This document shows, in pieces, positions 54,596 through 63,382 of a stretch of DNA of 64,000 nt. Both the position numbers and the translations under genes were made by a program. Where the stretch lies: the NCBI RefSeq assembly GCF_900167255.1, contig NZ_FUYB01000004.1, positions 62,001 through 126,000 of the forward strand, read 5' to 3'. The number at the start of each line of letters is the position of its first letter. Within the stretch, counting starts at the first letter, position 1. The stretch is from Thiothrix eikelboomii. Lineage in GTDB: Bacteria; Pseudomonadota; Gammaproteobacteria; Thiotrichales; Thiotrichaceae. The notes under the pieces are model-generated. The model was not told the origin of the DNA, ran no database searches, and saw only the letters and a list, made by a program, of their open reading frames with translations.

Positions 54596-57115
54596 ATGGG
54601 CGAAAACACCGCAGGCGGAACAGGCTATGATTTTTTTATCTCCTTTGCAGATGATGCGAAGGAGTGGGTTTATGGTGTTTTAGTACCTAAATTAGGGCGT
54701 ACTGGCAAGCGTTTTGCTTTAGAAGCTCAGACCTTAAATGGTCAGTTATGGCTGAAAAATCTACAAGATAATATTGAAAATAGTCGAACTATACTTCTTA
54801 TTTTATCCCCTCAATATCTGACAAGTGAGCGTAAAGATCTCATCAAGCAGATGGCTTTGCTCAAAGTTACCGAGCAACGTCAATGGCAAGTTATTCCTAT
54901 TTTGCTCAAATCCGTTGAGCGTGAATTAGTCTTGCGTTTGATTGATGGCATTGATCTAACTAAAGGTTATGAGCATGAAGAGCGGCTTGATGCTCTGCTA
55001 GCCAGTGGTGAACCGACTCCTGAAGAAGAGGAGGATTTAGCCATTCCACCTTATCCCGGTATGGTTACGTTTAAAGAAGAAGATGCGAGTCGATTTTTTG
55101 GGCGTGAAGATGAAATTGATCAATATGCCAAAGCTTTGCGTGATCAACATTTATTAGTGCTCACCGGTGCTTCAGGTTGCGGTAAATCATCGTTAGCACG
55201 GGCAGGTATTATTCCGCAGCTAAAAGCCAAGCATCAATTTTTAGTGAAGTCGTTTCGGCCGAGTGATGCAAGTTTAGCGATTTGGTTAGCTGAATTAGAG
55301 CGTTTATTAGCAATTAGTCTTGAATCAGTTCAAACTTTTTTATGGCAAGAGCAAGCTCAGGCGCACAGTTTCCTAGTATTGATTGATCAATTTGAAGAGT
55401 TATTTGCGGTCGAGAATACCGAGCGATCTTCTTTCGCTTTAAGTGAAAAAGCGAGCAAGTTATTAAGTGTTTTAGCGAAGTTAAGACAACGGCTTCCTGA
55501 GTTCTATTTATTAGTGACTGTACGTGCTGAGTTTTTTCCACAGCTCGCTTTATGTCAGACCTATATTGATTTTGATAAATATTTACAACGAGTTAATGCA
55601 TTAGGGCGAGAAGGTTTAAGTGCCGCAATTACTAAGCCCGCCTTGAAAAAACGTGTATTTATTGATGAGCGTCTAGTCGAGCGCTTAGTGAATGATGCAG
55701 GCAATGATCCCGGTATTTTGCCCTTTGTTCAAGAAACTCTACGCGATTTATGGGAGAAGCGTTACGAGCGCTATATTGGCCTAGAGGCTTATGAAAATTT
55801 AGGTGGTCAGAATGTATCTGGGTTAAGAGGATCTATTACCAATAAGGCTGAGGCTGCATATAAAAAATTACCCTCTGATGAGCATAGAAAAATTGCCAAA
55901 CGTATTTTTATTCGTTTAATTCAATTCAATGAAGATAAGCCAGATACCAGAAGACGACAAACTGTATCTGCCTTAAAGGTTATTGATGAATCAAGCCTTC
56001 TTTTTGAAGAAACATTACGCCATTTATCTTCCGAAAATTATAGATTATTGACTATTCATGATGATGAGTATCAAAAAGAAATAAAAGTTGATATTGTGCA
56101 TGAAATTCTAATTCGGGCTTGGGTTACACTCAAAAATTGGATAGCTTCTTTAAAGGAAATTGAACAGTCTTATAGATATTTAAGTTTTCAAAGTGAAAAA
56201 TGGGAAGGTGATTTTAAAGGTAAAGCTGGTCTTTTAAGTGTTCAGCAAATAAGGCTTTTGAGGCCAAAATGGAAATTAATTAAAGAGTATGGAGTTAGTG
56301 ATAAAGTTGAAAGATACTGGCAAGCTAGTATTGACTATAATAAATACTTAACTTATAAGGAAGTCATTAAATATTTTTCTGTTGTTATTATATTCTCTAT
56401 TTTGACTTATACTGGTTGGATTATTTATGGTTTTTATATAAAGAATTCAGTCTTACTTGCTTTAGATCAAGTGAAGATCCATGGAGGTATTCTGCCAATA
56501 GTAGTTGAAACTGAAACTAATAATGAAATAACAAATATACAAAAAAGTATAAAATTGAATGAATTCATGATCCATAAATATGAAGTGAATAAAGGATCTG
56601 TTTGTAAGTGCATAAAGGTTTTAGAGTGTAAATTAGGTGATGTAAATAATATCTGCAATGACAAAGAGTATAATTTACCCATGAATAATATAAATCTAGC
56701 TGATGCTCAAAATTTTTGTGAATGGTTAGGCATGCGATTGCCATTAGAAATTGAATGGGAAATGGCAGCAAAAAATATAGATTCATCTATTTTATTAAAT
56801 AAAGTTAATTCAAATATTATTGAGGTCAATAATGAGTATATTGATAGAACAAAAGATAACATATATGGCTTATATGGTAATGTAAGTGAATGGACTCTCT
56901 CTGAATATCAAGAAGATGCTTTTTACAGTAAGCGCTATTGGCATAAATCGAGTGATATAGATAGTGTGACAGTTAAAGGGACGAGTGCTAAGTATTCAGA
57001 AGTTAAAAACTATTTTTATAGAGTGGATTTGATGCCAGAAGTACTTGATAACTATGTTGGTTTTCGTTGTGTAAGTAATTTACCTCCAGAAGAAATTTTG
57101 TCTCATATCGAATAA
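54596..57115 (+). CDS. TIR-STAND NTPase-FGE-like protein with one membrane helix
   Basis: This is an 839-residue multidomain protein. TIR comes first (YDFFISFADD at 11-20 to about 135). The STAND-type NTPase (nSTAND1-like) has FFGREDEI at 167-174, Walker A GASGCGKSSL (191-200) and Walker B FLVLIDQFEEL (259-269), with its helical part to about 580. One membrane helix is at about 592-613. A C-terminal formylglycine-generating-enzyme-like domain (about 650-832; FMIHKYEVNKG, FCEWLGMRLPLEIEWEMAA, GLYGNVSEWT, GFRCV) closes the protein. The FGE part lacks the catalytic Cys pair that I would expect, so I infer ligand binding. From about residue 420 the DNA is strikingly AT-rich. It is probably a sensor-switch protein of an immunity system. 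Confidence 0.85.
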   Translation: MGENTAGGTGYDFFISFADDAKEWVYGVLVPKLGRTGKRFALEAQTLNGQLWLKNLQDNIENSRTILLILSPQYLTSERKDLIKQMALLKVTEQRQWQVIPILLKSVERELVLRLIDGIDLTKGYEHEERLDALLASGEPTPEEEEDLAIPPYPGMVTFKEEDASRFFGREDEIDQYAKALRDQHLLVLTGASGCGKSSLARAGIIPQLKAKHQFLVKSFRPSDASLAIWLAELERLLAISLESVQTFLWQEQAQAHSFLVLIDQFEELFAVENTERSSFALSEKASKLLSVLAKLRQRLPEFYLLVTVRAEFFPQLALCQTYIDFDKYLQRVNALGREGLSAAITKPALKKRVFIDERLVERLVNDAGNDPGILPFVQETLRDLWEKRYERYIGLEAYENLGGQNVSGLRGSITNKAEAAYKKLPSDEHRKIAKRIFIRLIQFNEDKPDTRRRQTVSALKVIDESSLLFEETLRHLSSENYRLLTIHDDEYQKEIKVDIVHEILIRAWVTLKNWIASLKEIEQSYRYLSFQSEKWEGDFKGKAGLLSVQQIRLLRPKWKLIKEYGVSDKVERYWQASIDYNKYLTYKEVIKYFSVVIIFSILTYTGWIIYGFYIKNSVLLALDQVKIHGGILPIVVETETNNEITNIQKSIKLNEFMIHKYEVNKGSVCKCIKVLECKLGDVNNICNDKEYNLPMNNINLADAQNFCEWLGMRLPLEIEWEMAAKNIDSSILLNKVNSNIIEVNNEYIDRTKDNIYGLYGNVSEWTLSEYQEDAFYSKRYWHKSSDIDSVTVKGTSAKYSEVKNYFYRVDLMPEVLDNYVGFRCVSNLPPEEILSHIE

Positions 57116-57127
57116 AAGGGGTTTGTG

Positions 57128-57823
57128 ATGATTAATCAATTTCCTATGATTCCTGTCTTTAATGAAAGAAAGCATATAAAAGATGGTTTTTTCTCTTGTG
57201 AGAGTATTGTAGAGAATAAAGGAAATAGTGTTTTTAGCTTGGAGCTAATTGGAACTGAAAAATTAATTGATGACTATATCAATAATCTCATAATTATCGA
57301 TATTAAACTATCCTATATTGAGGATAAGGTTTTCGATAGGTTGATTGAAAGCAAAAAATTAAAAGAATCAACCTCCTTTGAGGAGAATGTCTTATCATAC
57401 AAATGTCAAGGGTTGGATGTGGATTCTAGTAAATTTAGTGAGCTTTTAGGGAAGGCGTACTTAAATGATGATGGAAACTATTTTCATGAAAATATTTTGA
57501 ATATAAATTTAATTTTGCTAAAAGAAAGTGTAGATTGGAATTTCTTTTATTTTGAAATAGATCCACCAATAAATAAAGGAAATACGCATGCTTACAAGCA
57601 AAAATTTTCTAATGGAAGAGGGTATATAGATATGGATATTAGTGGAGGTCAGTGTTGTTTATCTGTCAACTCAACTACCTATGGCTATTTTACTAAAAGT
57701 AATGATTGTAGGCCAATAGAATGGGGTGCGTCGTCTAATGAATTTCAAAGAGCTAATATTTCTTCAAATAAAGATGGATCAAACTATACGATTTCTGGAG
57801 GATGGCAACGAATCGCTCAATAG
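57128..57823 (+). CDS. Unrecognised protein between TIR-STAND-FGE and caspase-TIR genes
   Basis: This 231-residue frame starts at ATG 57128 with GGGG a few bases upstream. A GTG at 57125 precedes it directly. It has no signal peptide or membrane helix and is rich in Asn, Ser, Ile and Lys, in line with its AT-rich DNA. Near the end it has Cys residues (SGGQCCLSVNS, SNDCRPIEWG). I recognise no family. It may be translated with its neighbours: it starts 12 bases after the STAND stop and ends 20 bases before the next gene's preferred start. It could be a sensor, substrate or inhibitor in the locus. Confidence 0.75.
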   Translation: MINQFPMIPVFNERKHIKDGFFSCESIVENKGNSVFSLELIGTEKLIDDYINNLIIIDIKLSYIEDKVFDRLIESKKLKESTSFEENVLSYKCQGLDVDSSKFSELLGKAYLNDDGNYFHENILNINLILLKESVDWNFFYFEIDPPINKGNTHAYKQKFSNGRGYIDMDISGGQCCLSVNSTTYGYFTKSNDCRPIEWGASSNEFQRANISSNKDGSNYTISGGWQRIAQ

Positions 57824-57843
57824 CAGTAACGAGTAATAATAAA

Positions 57844-59097
57844 ATGATTAAGAATCATGGGTTAGTCATCGGTATCTCCGCCTATCAACATATCAAACCC
57901 CTATCCGCTAGTGTCACTAATGATGCCAACAGCATTCATGCCTTAATCACCAGCGGTAGTTTGGGTTTATATGATCCTGCCCATATTCAGCTCTTAACCG
58001 ATGCTGAGGCGACAGGTTCTGCGATTCGTGCGGCTTTAAATAAATTAGCCGCTGAATGTTTAACGGATAGTACCGTGTTGATCTATTTCTCCGGTCATGG
58101 TGCTCAGTTATTAGCTGGGGATCAGGCCGGAGCTTATCTCTTACCGGTCGATGTGCGTTATGGCTCAGACGAAGAGCTAGCAAGCACAGCTATTTCGGGT
58201 AAAGAGTTTAGTGCAGCTTTACGGCAATTAAGATCACGCCGGGTGTTAGTAATATTTGATTGTTGCCATTCGGGAGGTATTGGTGAAACTAAGAATCTAG
58301 TCGATACCGAGTTAAAAGCAGGTCTACCGGATTATTATTATAAAGATCTATCTAAAGGCTGGGGACGAGTGATTATCGCTTCCTCACACCAAAATGAAGT
58401 TTCTTATGTGTATCAGGAGGATAAAAATAGCCTATTTACCAAGCATTTATTGGATGGTTTACAAGGCAAGGCTTTAGTTACAGGGCAGTATGTACGGGTG
58501 TTTGATTTATTCTCTTATCTACAACCGAAAGTCACAGCCGAACAGCCAAACCAAAATCCCTTGATTAAAGCCGAGCTTGAAGAGAATTTTCCAGTTGCTT
58601 TGGTCGCTAATCTACCCGCACCACCACTGCCTAAAGCACCAAATGATGATTATAAATATGATCTATTTTTAAGTTATCGGCACATTGATCCTGATCAGCA
58701 ATGGGTTAAAAAGCAATTAGTGCCTGCTTTAACTAATGCGGGTCTAAGCGTTTGTTTTGATGGTGATTATAAATGCTTTCGTGCAGGTGAGCCGATTATT
58801 AAGTCGATGGAAAAAGCCGTCGTCAATAGCCGTTATACGGTTGCTATTTTTACTCCCGAGTATGAGGAAAGTGGTTTTACTGAATTGGAAAATTTAATGG
58901 CTCAACATTTAGAAACAGAAGCCAGTCAGGTCGTAGGTAAAAATAAACGCTTGATCGGTGTTTTATATCGTGATTGTGATATGCAAACCTTATCCTTACG
59001 TCTAAGGTATAAGCGTTTTATTAATATGCTTGATCCGGCTGAGTTTACTACAGGGATTGAGCAATTGGTTTATGAATGTCGTCATCCTATAGACTAA
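57844..59097 (+). CDS. Caspase-TIR fusion protein
   Basis: This 417-residue protein has an N-terminal caspase-like domain (about 1-255) with catalytic His85 (IYFSGHGAQ) and Cys141 (IFDCCHSGG). A Pro-rich linker (LPAPPLPKAPNDD) follows. A TIR domain occupies about 271-417 (YKYDLFLSYRHIDPDQQ), with the candidate NADase Glu in FTELENL (about 348). ATG 57844 gives the usual start (MIKNHGLVIGISAY). An ATG at 57802 would overlap the preceding gene and sits right on its GGAGG, so it is less likely. Base composition returns to the chromosomal norm here. Confidence 0.88.
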   Translation: MIKNHGLVIGISAYQHIKPLSASVTNDANSIHALITSGSLGLYDPAHIQLLTDAEATGSAIRAALNKLAAECLTDSTVLIYFSGHGAQLLAGDQAGAYLLPVDVRYGSDEELASTAISGKEFSAALRQLRSRRVLVIFDCCHSGGIGETKNLVDTELKAGLPDYYYKDLSKGWGRVIIASSHQNEVSYVYQEDKNSLFTKHLLDGLQGKALVTGQYVRVFDLFSYLQPKVTAEQPNQNPLIKAELEENFPVALVANLPAPPLPKAPNDDYKYDLFLSYRHIDPDQQWVKKQLVPALTNAGLSVCFDGDYKCFRAGEPIIKSMEKAVVNSRYTVAIFTPEYEESGFTELENLMAQHLETEASQVVGKNKRLIGVLYRDCDMQTLSLRLRYKRFINMLDPAEFTTGIEQLVYECRHPID

Positions 59098-59121
59098 CTA
59101 AGTAGAGTTGGGGAGATTAAG

Positions 59122-59778
59122 ATGGACAAAAAGATATTTTTCGACTGTGTACGCGCTTATCCATCGAATGGTAAATTAAGCAAACGTCAAGTCTTGGGTA
59201 TGGAAGTGATTCTTAGTGAGTGGCAACAGCGTGAGCTACAGGATACTCGCTGGCTCGCATATATTTTAGCAACAGCCTATCATGAAACCGCTTTTACGAT
59301 GGAGCCAATTGATGAGTATGGGCAAGGGCAGGGGCGAGAATACGGTTTACCCGACCTTGAAACAGGTCAGGTTTATTATGGGCGTGGTTTTGTACAAGTG
59401 ACTTGGAAGGCGAATTATCTGCGTTTTAGTGAATTACTCGGTATTGACTTACTCAATCAGCCTGAACTGGCGTTAGAGCAAGGCGTCGCAACGAGTATCC
59501 TCTTTGAGGGGATGATTCAGGGCTTATTTACGGGTAAGGCTTTACGCCATTATTTTCGTGAGGAAAGTGATTGGTATAATGCCCGCCGGATTGTGAATCG
59601 TTTAGATCGTGCTGAGTCAATCGCTCGTTATGCACGTGCTTTCTGGTATGCGCTTTTGATGGCTGAAGGTAAAGTTGAGCAGGCCTTACTCGTTCCTAAA
59701 AACCCCGAGCCAACGAGTGCCGAGGGTTTAGCGCTTGAGATTGAAGAACTCGCTCGCCAGTTTGGAGCGAAAACTTAA
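59122..59778 (+). CDS. GH19-type (chitinase/endolysin-like) hydrolase
   Basis: This 218-residue protein has the glycoside hydrolase family 19-like pattern known from plant class I chitinases and phage endolysins. It has the catalytic-type AYHETAFTM (Glu55) and then DEYGQGQGREYG, TGQVYYGRGFVQVTW and NQPELALEQ. It has no signal peptide, so export would need lysis or a holin. It lies 24 bases after the caspase-TIR gene, with ribosome site GGGGAG, so it is probably the last gene of the same unit. No phage genes surround it. The substrate is probably peptidoglycan or chitin. Confidence 0.82.
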   Translation: MDKKIFFDCVRAYPSNGKLSKRQVLGMEVILSEWQQRELQDTRWLAYILATAYHETAFTMEPIDEYGQGQGREYGLPDLETGQVYYGRGFVQVTWKANYLRFSELLGIDLLNQPELALEQGVATSILFEGMIQGLFTGKALRHYFREESDWYNARRIVNRLDRAESIARYARAFWYALLMAEGKVEQALLVPKNPEPTSAEGLALEIEELARQFGAKT

Positions 59779-59799
59779 CTTTTAGTACTTAAGCGCTGC

Positions 59800-60882
59800 T
59801 TAGGTTCGCGAGGCTTGATAGTAGCGCTTGAATAAAGCGATAATTTGCTCTACTTCCTGTGCAGAGACGCCTAAGTGTAAGACGCAACGCATCCACGGTT
59901 GCTGCCAGCCAATGCGTACCCCCTGTTCAGCCATGAACTGCTGTAAAGGGGCATGGTCTGCAGGTCGTGGTTTAATAAAAAACATATTCGTCTGTAAACG
60001 TTCTTGATCGACTTCTAACTCAGGTAGCTCAGCTAAAGCCTCAGCGATCTGGCGGGTATGTTCATGATCTTCTGCTAAACGCTCGATATTATGGTCGAGG
60101 GCATACAAGCCAGCGGCGGCCAGCATTCCGGTTTGACGCATACCACCCCCTAGAATTTTGCGTTGGCGCTTCGCATAGCGAATGAATTTCTCTGAGCCAA
60201 CTAACACTGAACCTGCGGGTGTTCCTAAGCCTTTAGATAAGCAAATCGAAACTGAATCCATCGGGGCAGCGAGTTCGGCGGCTGCGCGCTGTTGTTTGAC
60301 GACCGCATTAAAAAAACGTGCGCCATCTAGATGCACACTCAAGCCGTGGGCATGGGCGGCCTCTGCTAATGCGGTCAAATGCGCTTGATCTTGCACACAA
60401 CCCGCCACCGTATTTTCTAAGGCGAGCAATTTGCTAATCGGGTCATGAATATCATCAGGCTTGATCGCTGCTAGTAGATCGGCGATTTGAATTTGCCCGA
60501 GTTTACTGGTGGGCAAAGGGTGCATGGCGATGCCACCAAGTACCGAAGCGCCACGTGCTTCATGCAAAAAGGTGTGATATTTCTCACCCACGATCACTTC
60601 TTCGCCGCGTTGGCAATGGCAGAGGAGGGCAGCTAAATTGCTTTGTGTGCCACTAGGGAAAAAGAGCGCCGCTTCTTTTTGCAATAAGTTGGCTAAGCGC
60701 TGTTCTAAAGCTTTAACAGTCGGGTCTTCTTCATACACATCATCGCCAAGCGGAGCTTCGATCATCGCTTGTTTCATGGCAGCGGTGGGTTGGGTCACGG
60801 TATCACTACGCAGGTCGATCATGCGCTTAGGCAAACCCTGAGTATTCGGATCAACTTTTGGACTTGCGGCATATTGACTCAT
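59800..60882 (-). CDS. ltaE: Low-specificity L-threonine aldolase LtaE
   Basis: This 360-residue PLP enzyme cleaves threonine and allo-threonine to glycine and acetaldehyde. Family features are RMIDLRSDTVTQPTAAMKQAM, GDDVYEEDPTVKALE and the PLP-lysine in ICLSKGLGTPAGSVL, plus GGGMRQTGMLAA. It overlaps the thioesterase gene upstream by 4 bases (ATGA). It is convergent with the GH19-type gene, 21 bases apart, and has no visible terminator on its strand. Confidence 0.93.
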   Translation of the reverse strand: MSQYAASPKVDPNTQGLPKRMIDLRSDTVTQPTAAMKQAMIEAPLGDDVYEEDPTVKALEQRLANLLQKEAALFFPSGTQSNLAALLCHCQRGEEVIVGEKYHTFLHEARGASVLGGIAMHPLPTSKLGQIQIADLLAAIKPDDIHDPISKLLALENTVAGCVQDQAHLTALAEAAHAHGLSVHLDGARFFNAVVKQQRAAAELAAPMDSVSICLSKGLGTPAGSVLVGSEKFIRYAKRQRKILGGGMRQTGMLAAAGLYALDHNIERLAEDHEHTRQIAEALAELPELEVDQERLQTNMFFIKPRPADHAPLQQFMAEQGVRIGWQQPWMRCVLHLGVSAQEVEQIIALFKRYYQASRT

Positions 60883-61289
60883 TGAACGGCTTCCGGTGGA
60901 ATTGAATAAGTACCCACTGCATGGGCAACAGGCTCAGAGCTGCCAGCCGAATAAATGTAAACCTCCCCCACGACTAAGCGCTTGCCCAGTTTAAGCAGTT
61001 TACATTCACCCACCAAATCAGTATGAGCAGCCGGTTTATTGAGGAAATTGATCGAAAGCTGCGTGGTGACTGCCAAAGCAACAGGCCCCAGTTTATGCAG
61101 AATCGCTATATAAATCGCAACATCGGCTACGAACATTTGTGTCGGCCCTGAAACAGTACCGCCGGGGCGCAAATGGCTAGTATCAATAGGCTGACGTACC
61201 CGACAGGTTTGCTCGCCTACTGCTTCGATTACTAGATTAGTTTGCGGAAACTCTTGAGCAATGAAGGCACGAATTGCAGCTAAATCCAT
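60879..61289 (-). CDS. PaaI-type hotdog thioesterase
   Basis: This 136-residue protein has the hotdog fold pattern of PaaI thioesterases (RPGGTVSGPTQMFVADVAIYIAI with the usual Gly-Asp region, then TTQLSINFLNKPAA and LLKLGKRLVVGEV). It should hydrolyse acyl-CoA thioesters. The substrate is unknown. ATG 61289 has AAAGG upstream, and a start at 61295 is nearby. Its stop overlaps ltaE. Confidence 0.85.
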   Translation of the reverse strand: MDLAAIRAFIAQEFPQTNLVIEAVGEQTCRVRQPIDTSHLRPGGTVSGPTQMFVADVAIYIAILHKLGPVALAVTTQLSINFLNKPAAHTDLVGECKLLKLGKRLVVGEVYIYSAGSSEPVAHAVGTYSIPPEAVQ

Positions 61290-61391
61290 AGACATCCTTT
61301 GAGCAGCTTAAGACAGCTAAGCCTAAGGCCTAACTATCTTGGATCATGCCAAAGGGCGCTTAGCAATGCAATTGAGCGTTATCACTGCCCC

Positions 61392-63179
61392 TCATTCACT
61401 AATGTTTTCCACAACTTTAATCGGTGTTTCGGTGAGTAGCTCATTGCGATCAGTCAGCCAACGCAAGCTGTATTCACCGAGTTGATCAGGGACGGTTAAA
61501 GTGGCAGGTTCATAGCCTTGCGTAGCGCTGGCCCGTACATAGCCATAAGTAATGCTTTGGTCTTTCCCTTTAGCAAATAAGTGGATATGGCCGCTCAAAC
61601 CATCAGGGCCTTGCAGAGCGATCTGGATTTCAGTGGATTTTTGTACCTGATCCGGGGCTGACAAACGAATATCGGCCTCAGTCACTTGGATAGGCGCTTC
61701 CGCTAGCAGCTCATTGCGCTCAGATAGCCATTTCACTTCATAATCGCCGGGGGTGGCGGGTAAGCTGAATTCCGTCGGTTCATAACCTTTAATGGGGTTT
61801 TCACGCACATAGCCATAGGTGATGCTTTGATCTTTACCTTTAGCAAAAATATGTACATGTCCGGCTAAACCATCTGGGGCGGTTAAACCGATTTTCAGTA
61901 AAGTCCCTTTTGGTGCTGAGGCAGGGAGTTCAAGCTTAACCTCACTTTCAGTGACTTGAATCGGCGCAGCTGCGAGTAGTTCATTGCGATCAGATAGCCA
62001 TTTGATTTCATAAGCCCCCGTTTCAACCGGTAGGCGAAGTTCAGCATCTAAATAGCCCCCTTGCGGATTGGGTCGGACATAACCATAAGTAATACTTTTA
62101 TCTTTACCCTTGGCAACAATATGTACATGGCCTTCGAGATTGGCTGGGGCGGTTAAGCCGACTTTGAGGAGTGTACCTTTGGGCGCAGATTCAGGCACCT
62201 TCAGTGCAATATGGGCTTCAGTGACAGTAATCGCAGTTTCAGCTAGGAGTTGCTCCTGAGGATCTTTCCAGCTGAGGGTATAATCCCCGGGCGTGGCGGG
62301 TAAGCGTAGTTCAGTCGGTGGATAGCGATCACCCTCGGGGCGGACATAGCCATAAGTAATGCTTTGATCTTTACCTTTAGCATACAGATAAACATGGCCT
62401 TCTAGCCCCGGTTGTTCGGCTTGATGCTCAATTTTAATGAGTGTGCCTTTTTCGGCAGTGCTAGGCGCCGTGATTTTTGCACTGGGGAGAGGGGCTGGGG
62501 TAGGTTTCGCGGGTTCAGGTGCAGGTGTCGTGGCCTCGACGACAGGTAGTTGCACGGTTGCTATGAGAGCTTGATTGAGTTCCTTGGCATTGGCGGCCGC
62601 AATAAATTTGCCTCCGGTATTGTCTGCTAAGCATTTTAGCCCAGCTTGGTCTTCGAGTTTAGCCACATCAAAGCCAATCACATGTGCGGTGAAGTTTACC
62701 CCTGCTTTTTCTAATTCAGCACCGAGTACACAGGGATCTCTATCACAGGTTTCTTTGCCATCGCTGATTAGAATGACCGTGGCTTGCTCTTCGGTATATT
62801 TGAGTGCTTCGGCGGCTTGCTGAACGGCAGCGGATAAGGGCGTTTTGCCTTTAGGGATCAAGCCATCGACCACTTTACCGATTTTGTCTGCATCTAAAGT
62901 ACCCACTGGTAACAGGGTTTCAATATCCTTGCAATCGCCTTTACTGCGATGCCCATAAGCCACTAACCCCACTTCCTGACCCTCTGGCCAGTCGGCGAGC
63001 ATGGATTTAAGGGCTGTGCGGGCAATTTCGATTTTAGGTTTGCCCTCGATTTGTTCCCACATGCTGCCAGAAGCATCGAGGACTAAAATAGTTTTATTAT
63101 CAGCCGCTGCTAGTGTCGTGCTGGCTAAACTCAGTAGGATAGCTGTACCCAAAGTATAAAAGTTATCAGGCTTATGCAT
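61392..63179 (-). CDS. Secreted von Willebrand factor A protein with four tandem repeats
   Basis: This 595-residue protein has a signal peptide (FYTLGTAILLSLASTTLAA). The vWFA domain (about 30-215) keeps the metal-ion-dependent adhesion site (LVLDASGSMW, later TPLSAAV and ILISDGKETCDRDPC). A Pro-rich linker leads to four repeats of about 90 residues (DNA about 61.40-62.47 kb). Each is marked by GHV(H/Y)(I/L) and KGKD(Q/K)SITYGYVR and ends in a short LLAEx(A/P)I strand. The repeats read like beta-sandwich modules. The role is probably extracellular or periplasmic ligand binding. ATG 63179 has GGGGGA upstream. Confidence 0.88.
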   Translation of the reverse strand: MHKPDNFYTLGTAILLSLASTTLAAADNKTILVLDASGSMWEQIEGKPKIEIARTALKSMLADWPEGQEVGLVAYGHRSKGDCKDIETLLPVGTLDADKIGKVVDGLIPKGKTPLSAAVQQAAEALKYTEEQATVILISDGKETCDRDPCVLGAELEKAGVNFTAHVIGFDVAKLEDQAGLKCLADNTGGKFIAAANAKELNQALIATVQLPVVEATTPAPEPAKPTPAPLPSAKITAPSTAEKGTLIKIEHQAEQPGLEGHVYLYAKGKDQSITYGYVRPEGDRYPPTELRLPATPGDYTLSWKDPQEQLLAETAITVTEAHIALKVPESAPKGTLLKVGLTAPANLEGHVHIVAKGKDKSITYGYVRPNPQGGYLDAELRLPVETGAYEIKWLSDRNELLAAAPIQVTESEVKLELPASAPKGTLLKIGLTAPDGLAGHVHIFAKGKDQSITYGYVRENPIKGYEPTEFSLPATPGDYEVKWLSERNELLAEAPIQVTEADIRLSAPDQVQKSTEIQIALQGPDGLSGHIHLFAKGKDQSITYGYVRASATQGYEPATLTVPDQLGEYSLRWLTDRNELLTETPIKVVENISE

Positions 63180-63332
63180 TGACAATTCCCCCTCGCCGAA
63201 TCGTTAATTAGCGTATTTGTGTGAAGTACTCATAGTAAGTATAGACTAAACTGATTGGTATGCTATTGGCTGAGTGGAGTAAAGCCAGCGATTGCAGATG
63301 AACGCCGATATGCGCCGATCAAGCTAAAAAAA

Positions 63333-63350
63333 GGCAATCCGAAGATTGCC
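63333..63350 (-). terminator. Rho-independent terminator of the small secreted-protein gene
   Basis: On the minus strand GGCAATC pairs with GATTGCC around a TTCG tetraloop, directly followed by seven T residues. It sits 33 bases after the stop of the 63383-63688 gene, so it ends that transcript. The stem-loop and T run are textbook. Confidence 0.85.
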
Positions 63351-63382
63351 CAAAATGCAGAAAGAGACTGTGTAATAGTGGC

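Noticed and set aside
57802-57843. Start of the caspase-TIR gene at ATG 57802
   Set aside because: It would lie on the GGAGG of the site and add 14 polar residues not expected before the caspase fold. ATG 57844 fits the family better, though it cannot be fully excluded.
59122-59778. Prophage signalled by the GH19-type lysin
   Set aside because: No capsid, tail, integrase or terminase genes lie nearby, and both flanks are chromosomal or immunity-type genes.
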